DNA of 64,000 bases from NCBI RefSeq assembly GCF_002920535.1, contig NZ_PQSS01000016.1, positions 1 to 64,000 of the forward strand. The letters run 5' to 3'. Under the pieces are notes generated by a model. It ran no database searches, was not told where the DNA came from, and was given only the letters and a program-made list of their open reading frames with translations. Of the stretch, positions 41,653-50,853 are shown one piece after another. The stretch is from Streptomyces sp. Ru71 (GTDB lineage Bacteria > Actinomycetota > Actinomycetes > Streptomycetales > Streptomycetaceae). The position numbers were made by a program, and so were the translations under genes. The first letter of the stretch is position 1; every line of letters starts with the position of its first letter.

Positions 41653-42255
41653 TCACCACTGTGCCGGGGGCGGGGCCGTCAGGGACTCCGCCAGCCGGGT
41701 CAGGCGGTCGCGGAACCGGCGCCGTCCTCTCGGCGTGCCCGGGACCGGGCTCTCCCCGGCCGCCGCGCTCACCAGATGCTGCACCGTGTCCAGGTCCAGC
41801 TCCGCCCCCTGCGGCACCGTCAGCGTCTCGTGCGCCATGCCCGCCAGCTCCCCCTGCCCGCCGCCGAGCGCCAGCACCGTCACCCCGGACCGCCGGGCGT
41901 CGTGCACCCGCTGGAGCAGCGGCGCGGGCTCCTCGGGGGCCACGACGAGCAGCGTCTCGCCCCGCCGCGCCGCCTCGATCCGGCCCAGCCCGACCGCCAG
42001 ATGCGCCGGGTCCGAGGGGCGGGCGTCGTGCCGCACCAGCGTCGGCGCCAGTTCCGGCGTCCCCGACCACGCGGCCTCGTCCGCGAGATGCGCCGCCAGA
42101 TGCCACGGCTCGTACTCCGGCGTGCCCACGAGCAGCAGCCCGCCACCGTGCGACACGACCGAACCCCGCAGCGCCCCCGCGAACCTCCGGGTGGCCCCGA
42201 GCCACTCGGTCCCGGCGAGCACTTCCCGCAGCAACGCGACCCGTACGGCGTCCAT
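41653..42255 (-). CDS. Uncharacterised protein, possibly SIS-like
   Basis: 200 aa. The alternation of beta strands and helices (GGGLLLVGTPEYEPWHLAAH, then GETLLVVAPEEPAPLLQRV and GVTVLALGGGQGELAGMAH) resembles a single SIS (sugar-isomerase) domain, and LVHDARRSG-like spacing fits, but no catalytic signature is certain. Soluble. ATG at 42255 has a weak ribosome site. It is divergent from the F420:NADPH reductase gene, with a nine-unit repeat array between them. Confidence 0.65.
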   Translation of the reverse strand: MDAVRVALLREVLAGTEWLGATRRFAGALRGSVVSHGGGLLLVGTPEYEPWHLAAHLADEAAWSGTPELAPTLVRHDARPSDPAHLAVGLGRIEAARRGETLLVVAPEEPAPLLQRVHDARRSGVTVLALGGGQGELAGMAHETLTVPQGAELDLDTVQHLVSAAAGESPVPGTPRGRRRFRDRLTRLAESLTAPPPAQW

Positions 42256-42365
42256 GGGCCCGCATCCTCGCGCAATCGGGCCGCCGCGGCCCGCCGTTCA
42301 CCCGGAATTCCCCCGACCCGGGGACGGGCCGGACGGCCGCTGCCGGGGGCCGGCCGGCCGGGGAG

Positions 42366-42681
42366 GGGCCGACGCATCGTCCCGCGCCCCGCCCTGCCGT
42401 GGGCGGACGTGTCGTCCGGCTGCCCCCGATCTGCGGTGGGCCGGCGTATAGCCGGCGCCCGGCCCGGCCGTGGGCCGACGCACCGTCCGGCGCTCCGCCC
42501 TGCCGTGGGCGGACGTGTCGTCCGGCTGCCCCGATGTGCCGTGGGCCGGCGTATGTCCAGAGCACAGCCCGGCCGTGAGCCGACCTATCGTCCGACGCCG
42601 GACCCGGCCGTGGGCCGACGCATCGTCCGGCGCCCGACCCGGCCATGGGCCGACGTATCGTCCGGCGCCCAGCCCGGTCAT
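42366..42681. repeat. Nine tandem ~35-bp repeats with a three-unit higher order
   Basis: Units begin at 42366, 42401, 42438, 42472, 42507, 42543, 42577, 42612 and 42647 (34-37 bp each), consensus GGGCCGACGTATCGTCCGGC followed by GCCCGGCCCGGCCGT. Units 1-2-3 and 4-5-6 match pairwise (second units carry GTCGTCCGGCTGCCCC; third units GGCGTAT), so a ~105-bp triplet was duplicated. GCCGACG/CGTCCGGC could form a small hairpin in most units. The period is not a multiple of three, so it is not a coding repeat. Confidence 0.9.
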
Positions 42682-42738
42682 GCCGCAGATGTCCTGTCCG
42701 ACCGCACCGCCCCGTCAGGGGGAACGTATTGTCGGGCC

Positions 42739-43443
42739 ATGACCAATAGCGACAGCGCACAGAAGGCCCCCGCCAAGGACCCCTGGGACCTCCCGGACGT
42801 CTCCGGGCTCGTCGTCGGCGTGCTCGGCGGGACCGGTCCGCAGGGCAAGGGGCTGGCCTACCGGCTGGCCCGGGCCGGGCAGAAGGTGATCATCGGCTCG
42901 CGGGCCGCCGAGCGGGCGCAGGCCGCCGCAGACGAGCTCGGGCACGGCGTCGAGGGCGCCGACAACGCCGAGACCGCCCGCCGCAGCGACATCGTGATCG
43001 TCGCCGTGCCGTGGGAGGGCCACGCCAAGACCCTGCAGTCCCTGCGCGAGGACCTGGCCGGCAAGCTCGTCGTGGACTGTGTCAACCCGCTCGGCTTCGA
43101 CAAGAAGGGCGCCTACGCGTTGAAGCCCGAGGAGGGCAGCGCCGCCGAGCAGGCCGCCGCCCTGCTGCCGGACTCACGGGTGACGGCCGCCTTCCACCAC
43201 CTGTCGGCGGTCCTCCTCCAGGACCCGGAGATCGAGCAGATCGACACCGATGTGATGGTGCTCGGCGAGGTGCGCGCCGACGTGGAGATCGTCCAGGCCC
43301 TCGCCGGCCGCATCCCCGGCATGCGCGGCATCTTCGCCGGGCGGCTGCGCAACGCCCACCAGGTGGAGTCGCTGGTCGCCAACCTGATCTCCGTCAACCG
43401 CCGGTACAAGGCCCACGCGGGGCTGCGTATCACCGACGTATGA
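42739..43443 (+). CDS. npdG: F420-dependent NADP reductase
   Basis: 234 aa. NADP-binding VGVLGGTGPQGKGLAYRLA, then IIGSRAAER (Arg for the 2'-phosphate), and the family block VDCVNPLGFDKKG. It exchanges hydride between coenzyme F420 and NADP+, supplying reduced F420 to F420-dependent enzymes. An N-terminal ~22-residue extension precedes the fold. ATG at 42739; a hairpin terminator follows. Confidence 0.92.
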   Translation: MTNSDSAQKAPAKDPWDLPDVSGLVVGVLGGTGPQGKGLAYRLARAGQKVIIGSRAAERAQAAADELGHGVEGADNAETARRSDIVIVAVPWEGHAKTLQSLREDLAGKLVVDCVNPLGFDKKGAYALKPEEGSAAEQAAALLPDSRVTAAFHHLSAVLLQDPEIEQIDTDVMVLGEVRADVEIVQALAGRIPGMRGIFAGRLRNAHQVESLVANLISVNRRYKAHAGLRITDV

Positions 43444-43448
43444 GCCAT

Positions 43449-43490
43449 GGGGGACACTGGGGGAGGCCGGCGACGCCCACGGTGTCCCCC
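43449..43490 (+). terminator. Hairpin after npdG
   Basis: GGGGGACAC (43449-43457) pairs perfectly with GTGTCCCCC (43482-43490) across a 24-nt loop, 5 bp after the stop. Confidence 0.5.
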
Positions 43491-43595
43491 GACAGCACCG
43501 AGCGGACGCCGACCGCCCCGAACACCCGCTGACAGCGCGACCGCGGACAGCGCACGCGCTGCCGGCCCCGACGGTCCCGACAGGAGTCGACTTCC

Positions 43596-43775
43596 ATGCC
43601 CCGCCTCGCCCTCTACGCCCTCGTCGTCTGCGTCCTCGCCGTGGCCGCGGCCGTCGTCTCCTTCGCCCAGGGCAGCTGGCTGGGCATCGTGTGGGTGCTG
43701 CTGGCGGGCCTGTCGTCCAACATGGCCTGGTACTACCGGCGGCGCGGCCGCACCGCGGCTCACCAGAACCGGTAG
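43596..43775 (+). CDS. Small membrane protein
   Basis: 59 aa with two predicted helices (LALYALVVCVLAVAAAVVSF and WLGIVWVLLAGLSSNMAWYY) and a basic tail (RRRGRTAAHQNR). Coding bias is strong (nearly all third positions G/C) and ATG follows AGGAG. Function unknown. Its last 16 bp overlap the end of the convergent protease gene. Confidence 0.75.
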   Translation: MPRLALYALVVCVLAVAAAVVSFAQGSWLGIVWVLLAGLSSNMAWYYRRRGRTAAHQNR

Positions 43776-44527
43776 AGCTCACGGCCGGCGGAGGCGTCGA
43801 CGTCGCTGACGCCCAGGCCGCGCAGGATCGCGTGGACCGCGTCGAAGAACGCTGTGTTGACCGACGGCACCCACAGCAGCGCGAACACGAACAGCAGCCC
43901 GAACGGCGCGTACGGCTCCACCTGCCGTTTCACCCCGGACGACAGCCACGGCTCGATCACCCCGTAGCCGTCCAGCCCCGGGACCGGCAGGAAGTTCAGG
44001 ATCGCCGCCGTCACCTGCAGCAGCGCCAGGAACGCCAGCGCGTACCGGAAGACGGCGGGCATGCCGTCCGGCGAGCCGAGCCAGAACGGGGCCGTGCAGA
44101 CGGCGGCGAACAGCACGTTCGTCAGCGGGCCGGCCGCCGAGACCAGACTGTGCCGCCAGCGACCGGGGATGCGGCCCCGCTCGATGAAGACCGCGCCGCC
44201 CGGCAGGCCGATCCCGCCCATGATCAGGAAGGCCACGGGCAGCACGATGCTCAGCAGCGCGTGCGTGTATCTGAGCGGATCGAGCGTGAGATAGCCCTTC
44301 GCGCGCACCGAGACGTCCCCGCTGTGCAGGGCGGTGCGGGCGTGCGCGTACTCGTGCAGGCACAGGGAGACGATCCACGCCGCCGTCACGAACAGGAACA
44401 CCGCCACACCCGGCTGCTCGGCGAACCCCGTCCAGGCCGCCCATCCCGCCACCGCCGCGACGGCCGCGATCCCGACGAAGAGCGGACTGATCCCGTGCTC
44501 ACCGCGCCGACCCGCGACGGCTGTCAT
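43760..44527 (-). CDS. Site-2-protease-like metalloprotease (M50)
   Basis: 255 aa, about six membrane segments. HEYAH (an HExxH zinc motif, ~residue 62) and NFLPVPGLDG (the second zinc motif, NPxPxLDG-like) define the S2P family. There is no PDZ domain, so this is the short group that cuts within membranes, often releasing regulators. The substrate is unknown. Overlaps the small membrane gene by 16 bp at its 3' end. Confidence 0.9.
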   Translation of the reverse strand: MTAVAGRRGEHGISPLFVGIAAVAAVAGWAAWTGFAEQPGVAVFLFVTAAWIVSLCLHEYAHARTALHSGDVSVRAKGYLTLDPLRYTHALLSIVLPVAFLIMGGIGLPGGAVFIERGRIPGRWRHSLVSAAGPLTNVLFAAVCTAPFWLGSPDGMPAVFRYALAFLALLQVTAAILNFLPVPGLDGYGVIEPWLSSGVKRQVEPYAPFGLLFVFALLWVPSVNTAFFDAVHAILRGLGVSDVDASAGRELYRFW

Positions 44528-44637
44528 GCGCCTCCCCCGCCTCTCCCGTGTCCCGTCTGCCCCGGTCCGCCCGACCGTACAGGCCGCACCGGGAAAACGT
44601 CTCGCGGTGGGCGCCCGGTTCCCGGGAAGGTGAGTCC

Positions 44638-45336
44638 ATGGGCCTGTGGCATGTGTACTACGAGGGGTGGCAGCTGGAGTGCTGCGGTACGCCGTTCGCG
44701 CCGGGGGAGGAGGTGAGCTGGCCGCTGCTGCTGAACGACGCCGAGGACGTGCTCTGCGGAGGCTGGCACGATCAGCTGACCAAGATCACCGGGACGGTCG
44801 AGGACGTACCGGACGGAGAGGACGAGGAGGACGGCGAAGGCGGCACCGTGCGGGTGGTGCGGGAGGAGACCGGCCTGGTCGTCGCCCTCCCCGGGGACCC
44901 GGACGAGCCCGGCCGCAGCGCCCCGGGGGACTGGATCCGGCTGGTCGGCCTGCTCACGGCGGAGTCGCACGGCGACGGCGGCCCCGAGACCACGGGGACG
45001 GTCCGCGCCGTCCAGCTGCTGAGGCAGGGCTACGCACCGTCCGGCACCGGCGTATGGGTGCCCGTGCCGGGGGAGCGGTCCCTGCACCCGGTCCCGCGCA
45101 GCCCGAGGGGGTTCGCCGGCGGCGAGGTGGGCGCGGACGGCGTCCTTCGCAACGAGGCGGGCGTCATGGTCACGCTGGAGGTCCCGGGCACCGACTCCTG
45201 GCTGTCGTACGCCGTCCGCGAGGCCCGCGGCATCCCCCACGACCGGGCCGGGAGCGGCGCGGAGACGGCCGGTCTCACGGCCGAGGCGCTCGCGTCGCTG
45301 CTTCACTCCCTGAGCACGGTCCCGGCACGCTCCTGA
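44638..45336 (+). CDS. Uncharacterised Streptomyces protein (DUF6578-like)
   Basis: 232 aa acidic soluble protein. WHVYYEGWQLECCGTPFAPG at the start (two adjacent Cys) and repeated PGDWIRLVGLL/RAVQLL-like beta strands are seen. I recall it as a Streptomyces-specific family without function. ATG at 44638 follows GAAGGTGA; upstream frame extension lacks bias. It may be co-transcribed with the large regulator 59 bp further on. Confidence 0.7.
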   Translation: MGLWHVYYEGWQLECCGTPFAPGEEVSWPLLLNDAEDVLCGGWHDQLTKITGTVEDVPDGEDEEDGEGGTVRVVREETGLVVALPGDPDEPGRSAPGDWIRLVGLLTAESHGDGGPETTGTVRAVQLLRQGYAPSGTGVWVPVPGERSLHPVPRSPRGFAGGEVGADGVLRNEAGVMVTLEVPGTDSWLSYAVREARGIPHDRAGSGAETAGLTAEALASLLHSLSTVPARS

Positions 45337-45395
45337 GCCGGGGACATGGCCGGCCGGTCGAAACCGTGTGCCCGTTGCCGATCTCTCCGGAGAGA

Positions 45396-48300
45396 ATGGA
45401 GCCCGTGCGCTACCGCATCCTCGGCACCACGCAAGCGCTCCGCCCCGACGGCTCGGCCGTCGCGCTCGGCGGGGCGCGGCTGCGTGCCCTGCTGACCGTG
45501 CTGGCCCTGCGGGCCGGCCGTACCGTGCCGGCGGCGCTGCTCGTGGAGGAGGTGTGGGCCGGCGACCCGCCCGCCGACGCGACCGGCGCGCTGCAGGCGC
45601 TGGTCGGCCGGCTGCGCCGGGCGCTCGGCGCGGACGCCGTGGCCTCCGCCGACGGCGGCTACCGGCTCACCGCCGTCCCCGACCACATCGACCTGCACCG
45701 CTTCGAGCGGCTGGCCGGCGACGGACTGCGCGCCCTGGCCGACGGCGACCCCGCCAAGGCGGCCGCCCTCCTGGACGACGCCCTCGCCCTGTGGCACGGG
45801 CCCGCCCTCACCGACCTGCCCGACCGCACCGCCGAGGCCGCCCGCTGGGAGACCCGCCGCCTGGACGCGCGGCGGGGCCGGCTGACCGCCGCGCTCGCGC
45901 TGGGCGAGGCCGACCAGGCGCTGCCCGAGCTGACCGCCCTGTGCGACGCCCACCCCCTGGACGAGCCGCTCCAGGTGCTGCGGCTGCGCGCCCTGCGCGA
46001 CACCGGCCGCACCGCCCAGGCCCTCGCCGCCTACGACGAGATACGCCACCTCCTGGCCGACCGCCTCGGCTCGGACCCCGGCCCGCAACTGCGCGCCCTG
46101 CACGCGGAACTCCTCGCCACCGAACGCCCGGCCCCACCCCACGCGACCACCGCCCAGGCCCCTTCCGGCCATACGGCCACAGGCCATACGGCCACAGGCC
46201 ATGCGGCCGCAGGCGATGCGGCCCCCACGCACGTGGCCGCCGGCCAGACAGCCCCTGCCCAGGCAGCCTCCGGCCAGTGGTCCCCTGCGCCGTCGGCCCC
46301 CGCCCACGCGACCCCCGGCCAGTCGGCCCCTGCCCAGTCGGCCCCCGCCCACGCAACCCCCAGCCAGTCGCCCCCCGCCCACACAGTCTCCAGCGCCCAG
46401 GGCACCCCTGCCCCGACCGCCCCCGTCCCGCAACCGCTCGGGAATCTCCGGGCCAGGCTCACCTCCTTCGTCGGGCGGGAGGCGGACATCGCGGCGATCC
46501 GGGAGGATCTCCGCACCGCCCGGCTGGTCACGCTGCTCGGGCCCGGCGGTGCCGGCAAGACGCGGCTGTCGCAGGAGGCCGCGGAGACCGTGCGGGACGC
46601 CGCCCGGGACGGGGTGTGGCTCGCCGAACTCGCGCCCGTGGACGACCCCGGCACCGTCCCCGAGGCCGTGCTGACCGCCGTCGGCGCCCGCGAGACCGTG
46701 CTGCGTGGTGCGGGTGCCGAGGAGCTGCGCGCCGTGTCCGAACGCCACGACGACCCCCTCGTGCGCCTCGCCGAGCACTGCGCCCGCCGCCGCATGCTGC
46801 TCATCCTCGACAACTGCGAGCACGTCGTGGACGCAGCCGCCCGCCTCGCCGAGGAACTCCTGGCCCGCTGCCCGGAGCTGACGGTGCTGGCCACCAGCCG
46901 CGAACCCCTCGGCGTACCCGGAGAGGTCCTGCGCCCCGTGGAGCCGCTGCCCGAGCCGGTCGCGCTGCGGCTGCTCGCCGAGCGCGGCGCGGCGGCCCGC
47001 CCCGGCTTCCGGGTCGACGCCGACGAGGAGACGGCGGCGGCCTGCGCGGAGATCTGCCGCCGCCTGGACGGCCTGCCGCTCGCCATCGAACTGGCCGCGG
47101 CCCGTCTGCGCATGCTGACCCCGCGCCAGATCGCGGACCGCCTCGACGACCGCTTCCGCCTGCTGACCTCCGGCAGCCGTACCGTCCTGCCCCGCCAGCA
47201 GACCCTGCGCGCGGTCGTCGACTGGTCCTGGGACCTGCTCGACGAGGACGAACGCGACGTGCTGCGGCGGCTGTCCGTCTTCGCCGGCGGCTGCGACCTG
47301 AGCGCCGCCGAAGCCGTCTGCGGTCCGGCCGCCTTCGACGCGCTCGCCTCCCTCGTCGACAAGTCCCTCGTCGTCGCCACCCCGACCGGCGAGGACGGCT
47401 CGATGCGCTACCGGCTGCTGGAGACGGTCGCCGAGTACGCCGCCGAACGCCTCGACGAGTGCGGCGCCCGCCCCGACGCCGAGCGCGCCCATCTGACGTA
47501 CTACCGCGAACTCGCCCGCACCACCGACCCGCAGCTGCGCGGCCACGGCCAGCGCGCCGCGATCGAGCGCATCGAGCGGGAGTACGAGAACCTGCGCACC
47601 GCCCTGCGCCACGCCGTCGCCGCCCGCGACGAGCAGGAGGCGCTGTGCCTGGTGCTCTCCCTGTGCTGGTACTGGCAGATGCGCGACCTGCGCATCGAGA
47701 CCCGCAACTGGGCCGCCGAGGTCATGGCCCTCGGCCCCGACCCGTTCACCGAACCGGTGCGCCCCGCCGCCCCGCTGTGGGAGCGCTGCACCGACGCGCC
47801 GCCGCCGATGACCGGCGAGATGCTCGCTGAGGCCCGCCGTGGCGTCCATCTGATCCATCTCGCCTGCATGGACACCGAGATGGACGCCTGGCAGACCCCG
47901 CAGGCGCAGGAGAAGCTGCGGATCGTCAGCCGGACGTACACCCCCGGCCTGCCGCAGGCGTGCCGTCCGCCGGGCTATGTCTGGTTCTTCGCCGTGGTGC
48001 TGAGCGGCGACCTCGACCGCATCCGCCTGATCGGTGACGCGGCCGTGGACACCTGCCGCACCCGCCCCGACCACGAGTGGGAGCTCGCCCTCTGCCTCCA
48101 GATGCGCGCCAACCTCCTCGCCAACCGCACCGACTGGGCCGGCGACGCCGCCGCCGACGCCGACGAGGCCCTGGAGATCTTCCAGCGCCTCGGCGACGGC
48201 TGGGGTGTCGCGGAGGCGCTGTCGGCGCGCGGCGAGGCCCGCGAGCGCAAGGGCGAGTACACGGCCGCCGCCGCCGACTACCAGGCCGCCATCGCCGCGG

Positions 48301-48953
48301 CCGAGCAGCTCGGCGCCCGCGCGCAGCAGGCCGTGCTCACCGCCCGGCTGGGCACCGCGCTGCTGGAGGCGGGTGATCCGGAGCGGGGTGAGGCGCTGCT
48401 GCGCGAGGTGATCGACCGGCCCGAGGGCACCGTCACCGAGGCCATGCCCGCCGCCCGGCTCTTCCTCGCCGGCTGGCTGAGCATCACCGGCCGCACCGCG
48501 GAGGCGCGTGAGCAGATCCGGCGGCTGCGGGAGGACTTCGGGCCGGCCTCCTTCTTCGTCTTCGACGGTTTCATCCGCAGCCAGGAGGCCTGGCTGGACA
48601 TCGTCGACGGCGACCACGACGAGGCGCTGGTCAAGACCCGGCAGGCGCTGGTCCAGGCGAACGAGCCGCTGTCGCGCACGATCGTGCCGCACATGCGCCC
48701 CCTGTGCCTGGTCCTCGCGGCGGCCGCCCTGGCCGGCGCCGAGGGCGGGGCCCGCGCCCGGGACGCCGCCCGCTGCATGGGTGCCGCCGAGGCGCTGCTG
48801 CCGCCCGGCCATGTCCCCGGCTATGCCGAGCGCGCCGCCCGCGACCAGGCCGAGCGGGCCGTGCGGGCGGCGCTCGGCGACGACGAGGAGTACGCCGCCG
48901 CATACGCCGAGGGCGCCGGCCTCTCCCCCGAGGAGGCCGTCGCCCTCGTATGA
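45396..48953 (+). CDS. AfsR/SARP-type regulator with NB-ARC ATPase
   Basis: 1185 aa. An OmpR-like winged helix (~1-90; YRILGTTQALRPDGSAVALG, LLVEEVWAGDPP) and a BTAD domain (~95-245) form a SARP module. A ~100-residue Ala/Pro/Gln/Thr linker (245-345) follows, then an NB-ARC-like ATPase with Walker A GPGGAGKTRL (~382) and LLILDNCEHV, and a TPR-like C-terminal half. Such regulators bind direct repeats and activate secondary-metabolite or export genes. Start could also be GTG 9 nt later. Six CCGACA repeats at 11-bp spacing lie in the promoter of the adjoining ABC genes, a candidate target. Confidence 0.9.
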   Translation: MEPVRYRILGTTQALRPDGSAVALGGARLRALLTVLALRAGRTVPAALLVEEVWAGDPPADATGALQALVGRLRRALGADAVASADGGYRLTAVPDHIDLHRFERLAGDGLRALADGDPAKAAALLDDALALWHGPALTDLPDRTAEAARWETRRLDARRGRLTAALALGEADQALPELTALCDAHPLDEPLQVLRLRALRDTGRTAQALAAYDEIRHLLADRLGSDPGPQLRALHAELLATERPAPPHATTAQAPSGHTATGHTATGHAAAGDAAPTHVAAGQTAPAQAASGQWSPAPSAPAHATPGQSAPAQSAPAHATPSQSPPAHTVSSAQGTPAPTAPVPQPLGNLRARLTSFVGREADIAAIREDLRTARLVTLLGPGGAGKTRLSQEAAETVRDAARDGVWLAELAPVDDPGTVPEAVLTAVGARETVLRGAGAEELRAVSERHDDPLVRLAEHCARRRMLLILDNCEHVVDAAARLAEELLARCPELTVLATSREPLGVPGEVLRPVEPLPEPVALRLLAERGAAARPGFRVDADEETAAACAEICRRLDGLPLAIELAAARLRMLTPRQIADRLDDRFRLLTSGSRTVLPRQQTLRAVVDWSWDLLDEDERDVLRRLSVFAGGCDLSAAEAVCGPAAFDALASLVDKSLVVATPTGEDGSMRYRLLETVAEYAAERLDECGARPDAERAHLTYYRELARTTDPQLRGHGQRAAIERIEREYENLRTALRHAVAARDEQEALCLVLSLCWYWQMRDLRIETRNWAAEVMALGPDPFTEPVRPAAPLWERCTDAPPPMTGEMLAEARRGVHLIHLACMDTEMDAWQTPQAQEKLRIVSRTYTPGLPQACRPPGYVWFFAVVLSGDLDRIRLIGDAAVDTCRTRPDHEWELALCLQMRANLLANRTDWAGDAAADADEALEIFQRLGDGWGVAEALSARGEARERKGEYTAAAADYQAAIAAAEQLGARAQQAVLTARLGTALLEAGDPERGEALLREVIDRPEGTVTEAMPAARLFLAGWLSITGRTAEAREQIRRLREDFGPASFFVFDGFIRSQEAWLDIVDGDHDEALVKTRQALVQANEPLSRTIVPHMRPLCLVLAAAALAGAEGGARARDAARCMGAAEALLPPGHVPGYAERAARDQAERAVRAALGDDEEYAAAYAEGAGLSPEEAVALV
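46130..46435 (+). repeat. Degenerate repeats in the regulator linker
   Basis: The DNA encoding the linker is built of imperfect 15-30-bp repeats (for example GGCCATACGGCCACA twice at ~46169 and ~46184, and CAGTCGGCCCCTGCC-like units at ~46321). Length variation between strains is likely. Confidence 0.65.
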
Positions 48954-48980
48954 CGCGCACCGACGCCTACGCATCCGGCG

Positions 48981-49808
48981 TCAGTTCTTGGTGCGGAACT
49001 TGTGGATGGCGACCGGGGCCATCACCGCGGTGATCGCGACCGACCAGGCCACCGTCACCCACAGGTCGTGGGCGACCGGGCCGCCGATCATCAGGCCGCG
49101 CGCGGAGTCGGCGAGCGTGGACAGCGGGTTGTAGTCGGTGAAGGCCTGCAGCCAGCCCGGCATCGACTTCGTCGGCGCGAAGATCGACGAGCCGAACTGC
49201 AGCGGGAACAGCACCAGGAAGCCCATCGCCTGCACGGACTGCGCGTTCTTCAGCATCACGCCGAGGGTGAGGAACACCCACATGATGGAGGAGGCGAACA
49301 GCGCGGACAGTCCGACGGTCGCGAACAGCCCGGGCCAGTTGGTGATGTCGAACCCGACGAGCACGGCGACGATCATCAGCACGGCCGTGGCGAACAGCAT
49401 CCGCCCCAGCTCCACGGTGATCTTCGCGAAGAGCACGGACCCGCGCCCGATGGGCAGCGTGCGGAACCGGTCCATGACACCGCTGTTGAAGTCCTGGCTG
49501 AAGCCGGTTCCGACGCCCTGGGACAGGGTCATGCTCATCATCGCGATCATGCCCGGGATGACGTACTGCACGTACCGGTCCTGGCCGCCGCCCAGCGCCT
49601 GCCCGATCGAGCCGCCGAAGACGTACACGAACAGCAGGGTGAAGACGACGGGCATCAGCAGCGCGTCGAACATCGACTCGGGGTCCTGCCGGATCCACAG
49701 CAGGTTGCGGCGGATGAGGGCGCCGGTGTGGCGCAGATGCCCGCGCAGCGGAATACGGACGTCGGTCGCGGTCGGGGCCGCGGTCGGGGTGGCGGTGGCG
49801 GCGCTCAT
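48981..49808 (-). CDS. ABC-2 transporter permease, DrrB-like
   Basis: 275 aa with about six membrane helices. RNLLWIRQDPESMFDALLMP near the start, then FVYVFGGSIG, and FRTLPIGRGSVLF are typical of the daunorubicin-resistance DrrB family. It forms the membrane part of a drug or lipid exporter with the ATPase at 49805. ATG at 49808 follows GGAGGTCGCCGT and overlaps the ATPase stop (ATGA). Confidence 0.92.
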   Translation of the reverse strand: MSAATATPTAAPTATDVRIPLRGHLRHTGALIRRNLLWIRQDPESMFDALLMPVVFTLLFVYVFGGSIGQALGGGQDRYVQYVIPGMIAMMSMTLSQGVGTGFSQDFNSGVMDRFRTLPIGRGSVLFAKITVELGRMLFATAVLMIVAVLVGFDITNWPGLFATVGLSALFASSIMWVFLTLGVMLKNAQSVQAMGFLVLFPLQFGSSIFAPTKSMPGWLQAFTDYNPLSTLADSARGLMIGGPVAHDLWVTVAWSVAITAVMAPVAIHKFRTKN

Positions 49809-50830
49809 ACGGCGACCTCCTGGCGTGCGTCGGCGGGCGTGGCGTCCTGCGGGGCACCGGCGCGGTGTCCGGTGAGGGACAGGAACACCTCGTCCAGGCT
49901 GGGGAGTTCGGTGGTGATGGAGGACAGGGTGATGCCGCGCGCGGTGACCGCGCCGACCACGGCGGTCAGTTGCTCGTCGCTCAGGATCGGCACCAGCAGG
50001 GCGCCGCTCTCGCGGTCCACGGTGGTGGTGGCGAGCCCGGTGATGCCGAACTCGTCGAGCATCGCCGCGAGCGGTTCCAGCTCCCGCGGGTCCAGCGGCC
50101 GGACCCGCAGCGTGCGCCCGCCGACCTTCGCCTTCAGTTCCTCGATGCCGCCGCCGGCGATGACCTTGCCGCGGTCGACGACGGTCAGCTCGGAGGCGAG
50201 CTGCTCGGCCTCCTCCATGTACTGCGTGGTCAGCAGCACGGTGACGCCGTCGCCGACCATGCGCTTGACCTCGTCCCACACCTCGTTGCGGGTGCGCGGG
50301 TCGAGACCGGTGGTCGGCTCGTCCAGGTACAGCACCGCCGGGTGCCCGATCATGGACGCGGCGAGGTCGAGCCGCCGCCGCATGCCACCGGAGTACGTCC
50401 CCGCGGGCCGCTTGGCGGCCTCGGTGAGCGAGAACCGCTCCAGCAGCTCGTCGGCCCGGGCCCGGGCGTCCTTGCGGGACAGGTCGAGCAGCCGCCCGAT
50501 CATGTACAGGTTCTCCCAGCCGGGGAGCTTCTCGTCCACCGAGGCGTACTGCCCGGTGAGCCCGATCACCCGCCGCAGCTGCCGGGGCTGCCGTACGACG
50601 TCGTAGCCGGCCACGCACGCCTGTCCGGCGTCCGGGGCGAGCAGGGTGGACAGGATGCGCACGAGGGTGGTCTTGCCGGCGCCGTTCGGCCCGAGGACGC
50701 CCATCACGGTGCCCTCGCGCACGTCCAGGTCGACGCCGTCCAGCGCCTTGGTCTCGCCGTAGTGCTTGACCAGTCCCCGCACGGTGACGGCGCTGCCCGC
50801 GCCGCCGGGGTTGTTGTCGATTCGCGTCAT
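49805..50830 (-). CDS. ABC transporter ATP-binding protein, DrrA-like
   Basis: 341 aa. Walker A GPNGAGKTT, signature YSGGMRRRLDLA, Walker B AVLYLDEPTTGLDP, and the long C-terminal ~110-residue domain ending in LPSLDEVFLSLTG are characteristic of DrrA. Powers the DrrB-like permease. ATG at 50830 (TRIDNNPGG) follows GAGG; upstream frame extension runs into the CCGACA repeats and is unlikely. Confidence 0.93.
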   Translation of the reverse strand: MTRIDNNPGGAGSAVTVRGLVKHYGETKALDGVDLDVREGTVMGVLGPNGAGKTTLVRILSTLLAPDAGQACVAGYDVVRQPRQLRRVIGLTGQYASVDEKLPGWENLYMIGRLLDLSRKDARARADELLERFSLTEAAKRPAGTYSGGMRRRLDLAASMIGHPAVLYLDEPTTGLDPRTRNEVWDEVKRMVGDGVTVLLTTQYMEEAEQLASELTVVDRGKVIAGGGIEELKAKVGGRTLRVRPLDPRELEPLAAMLDEFGITGLATTTVDRESGALLVPILSDEQLTAVVGAVTARGITLSSITTELPSLDEVFLSLTGHRAGAPQDATPADARQEVAV

Positions 50831-50853
50831 GCCCTCGACGGTGTCAGGCCCCA

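Noticed and set aside
42366..42681. CRISPR array
   Set aside because: Units are contiguous with no unique spacers, no cas genes are nearby, and the period is only 35 bp in total.
41222..42760. 512-codon minus-strand frame across the repeat array
   Set aside because: Reads through the 35-bp array and a G-rich gap; the repeat period shifts frames and no protein family is evident.
45303..48974. 1223-codon minus-strand open frame opposite the SARP-type regulator
   Set aside because: Shadow frame caused by GC-rich third positions; no start signal, motif or codon bias of its own.
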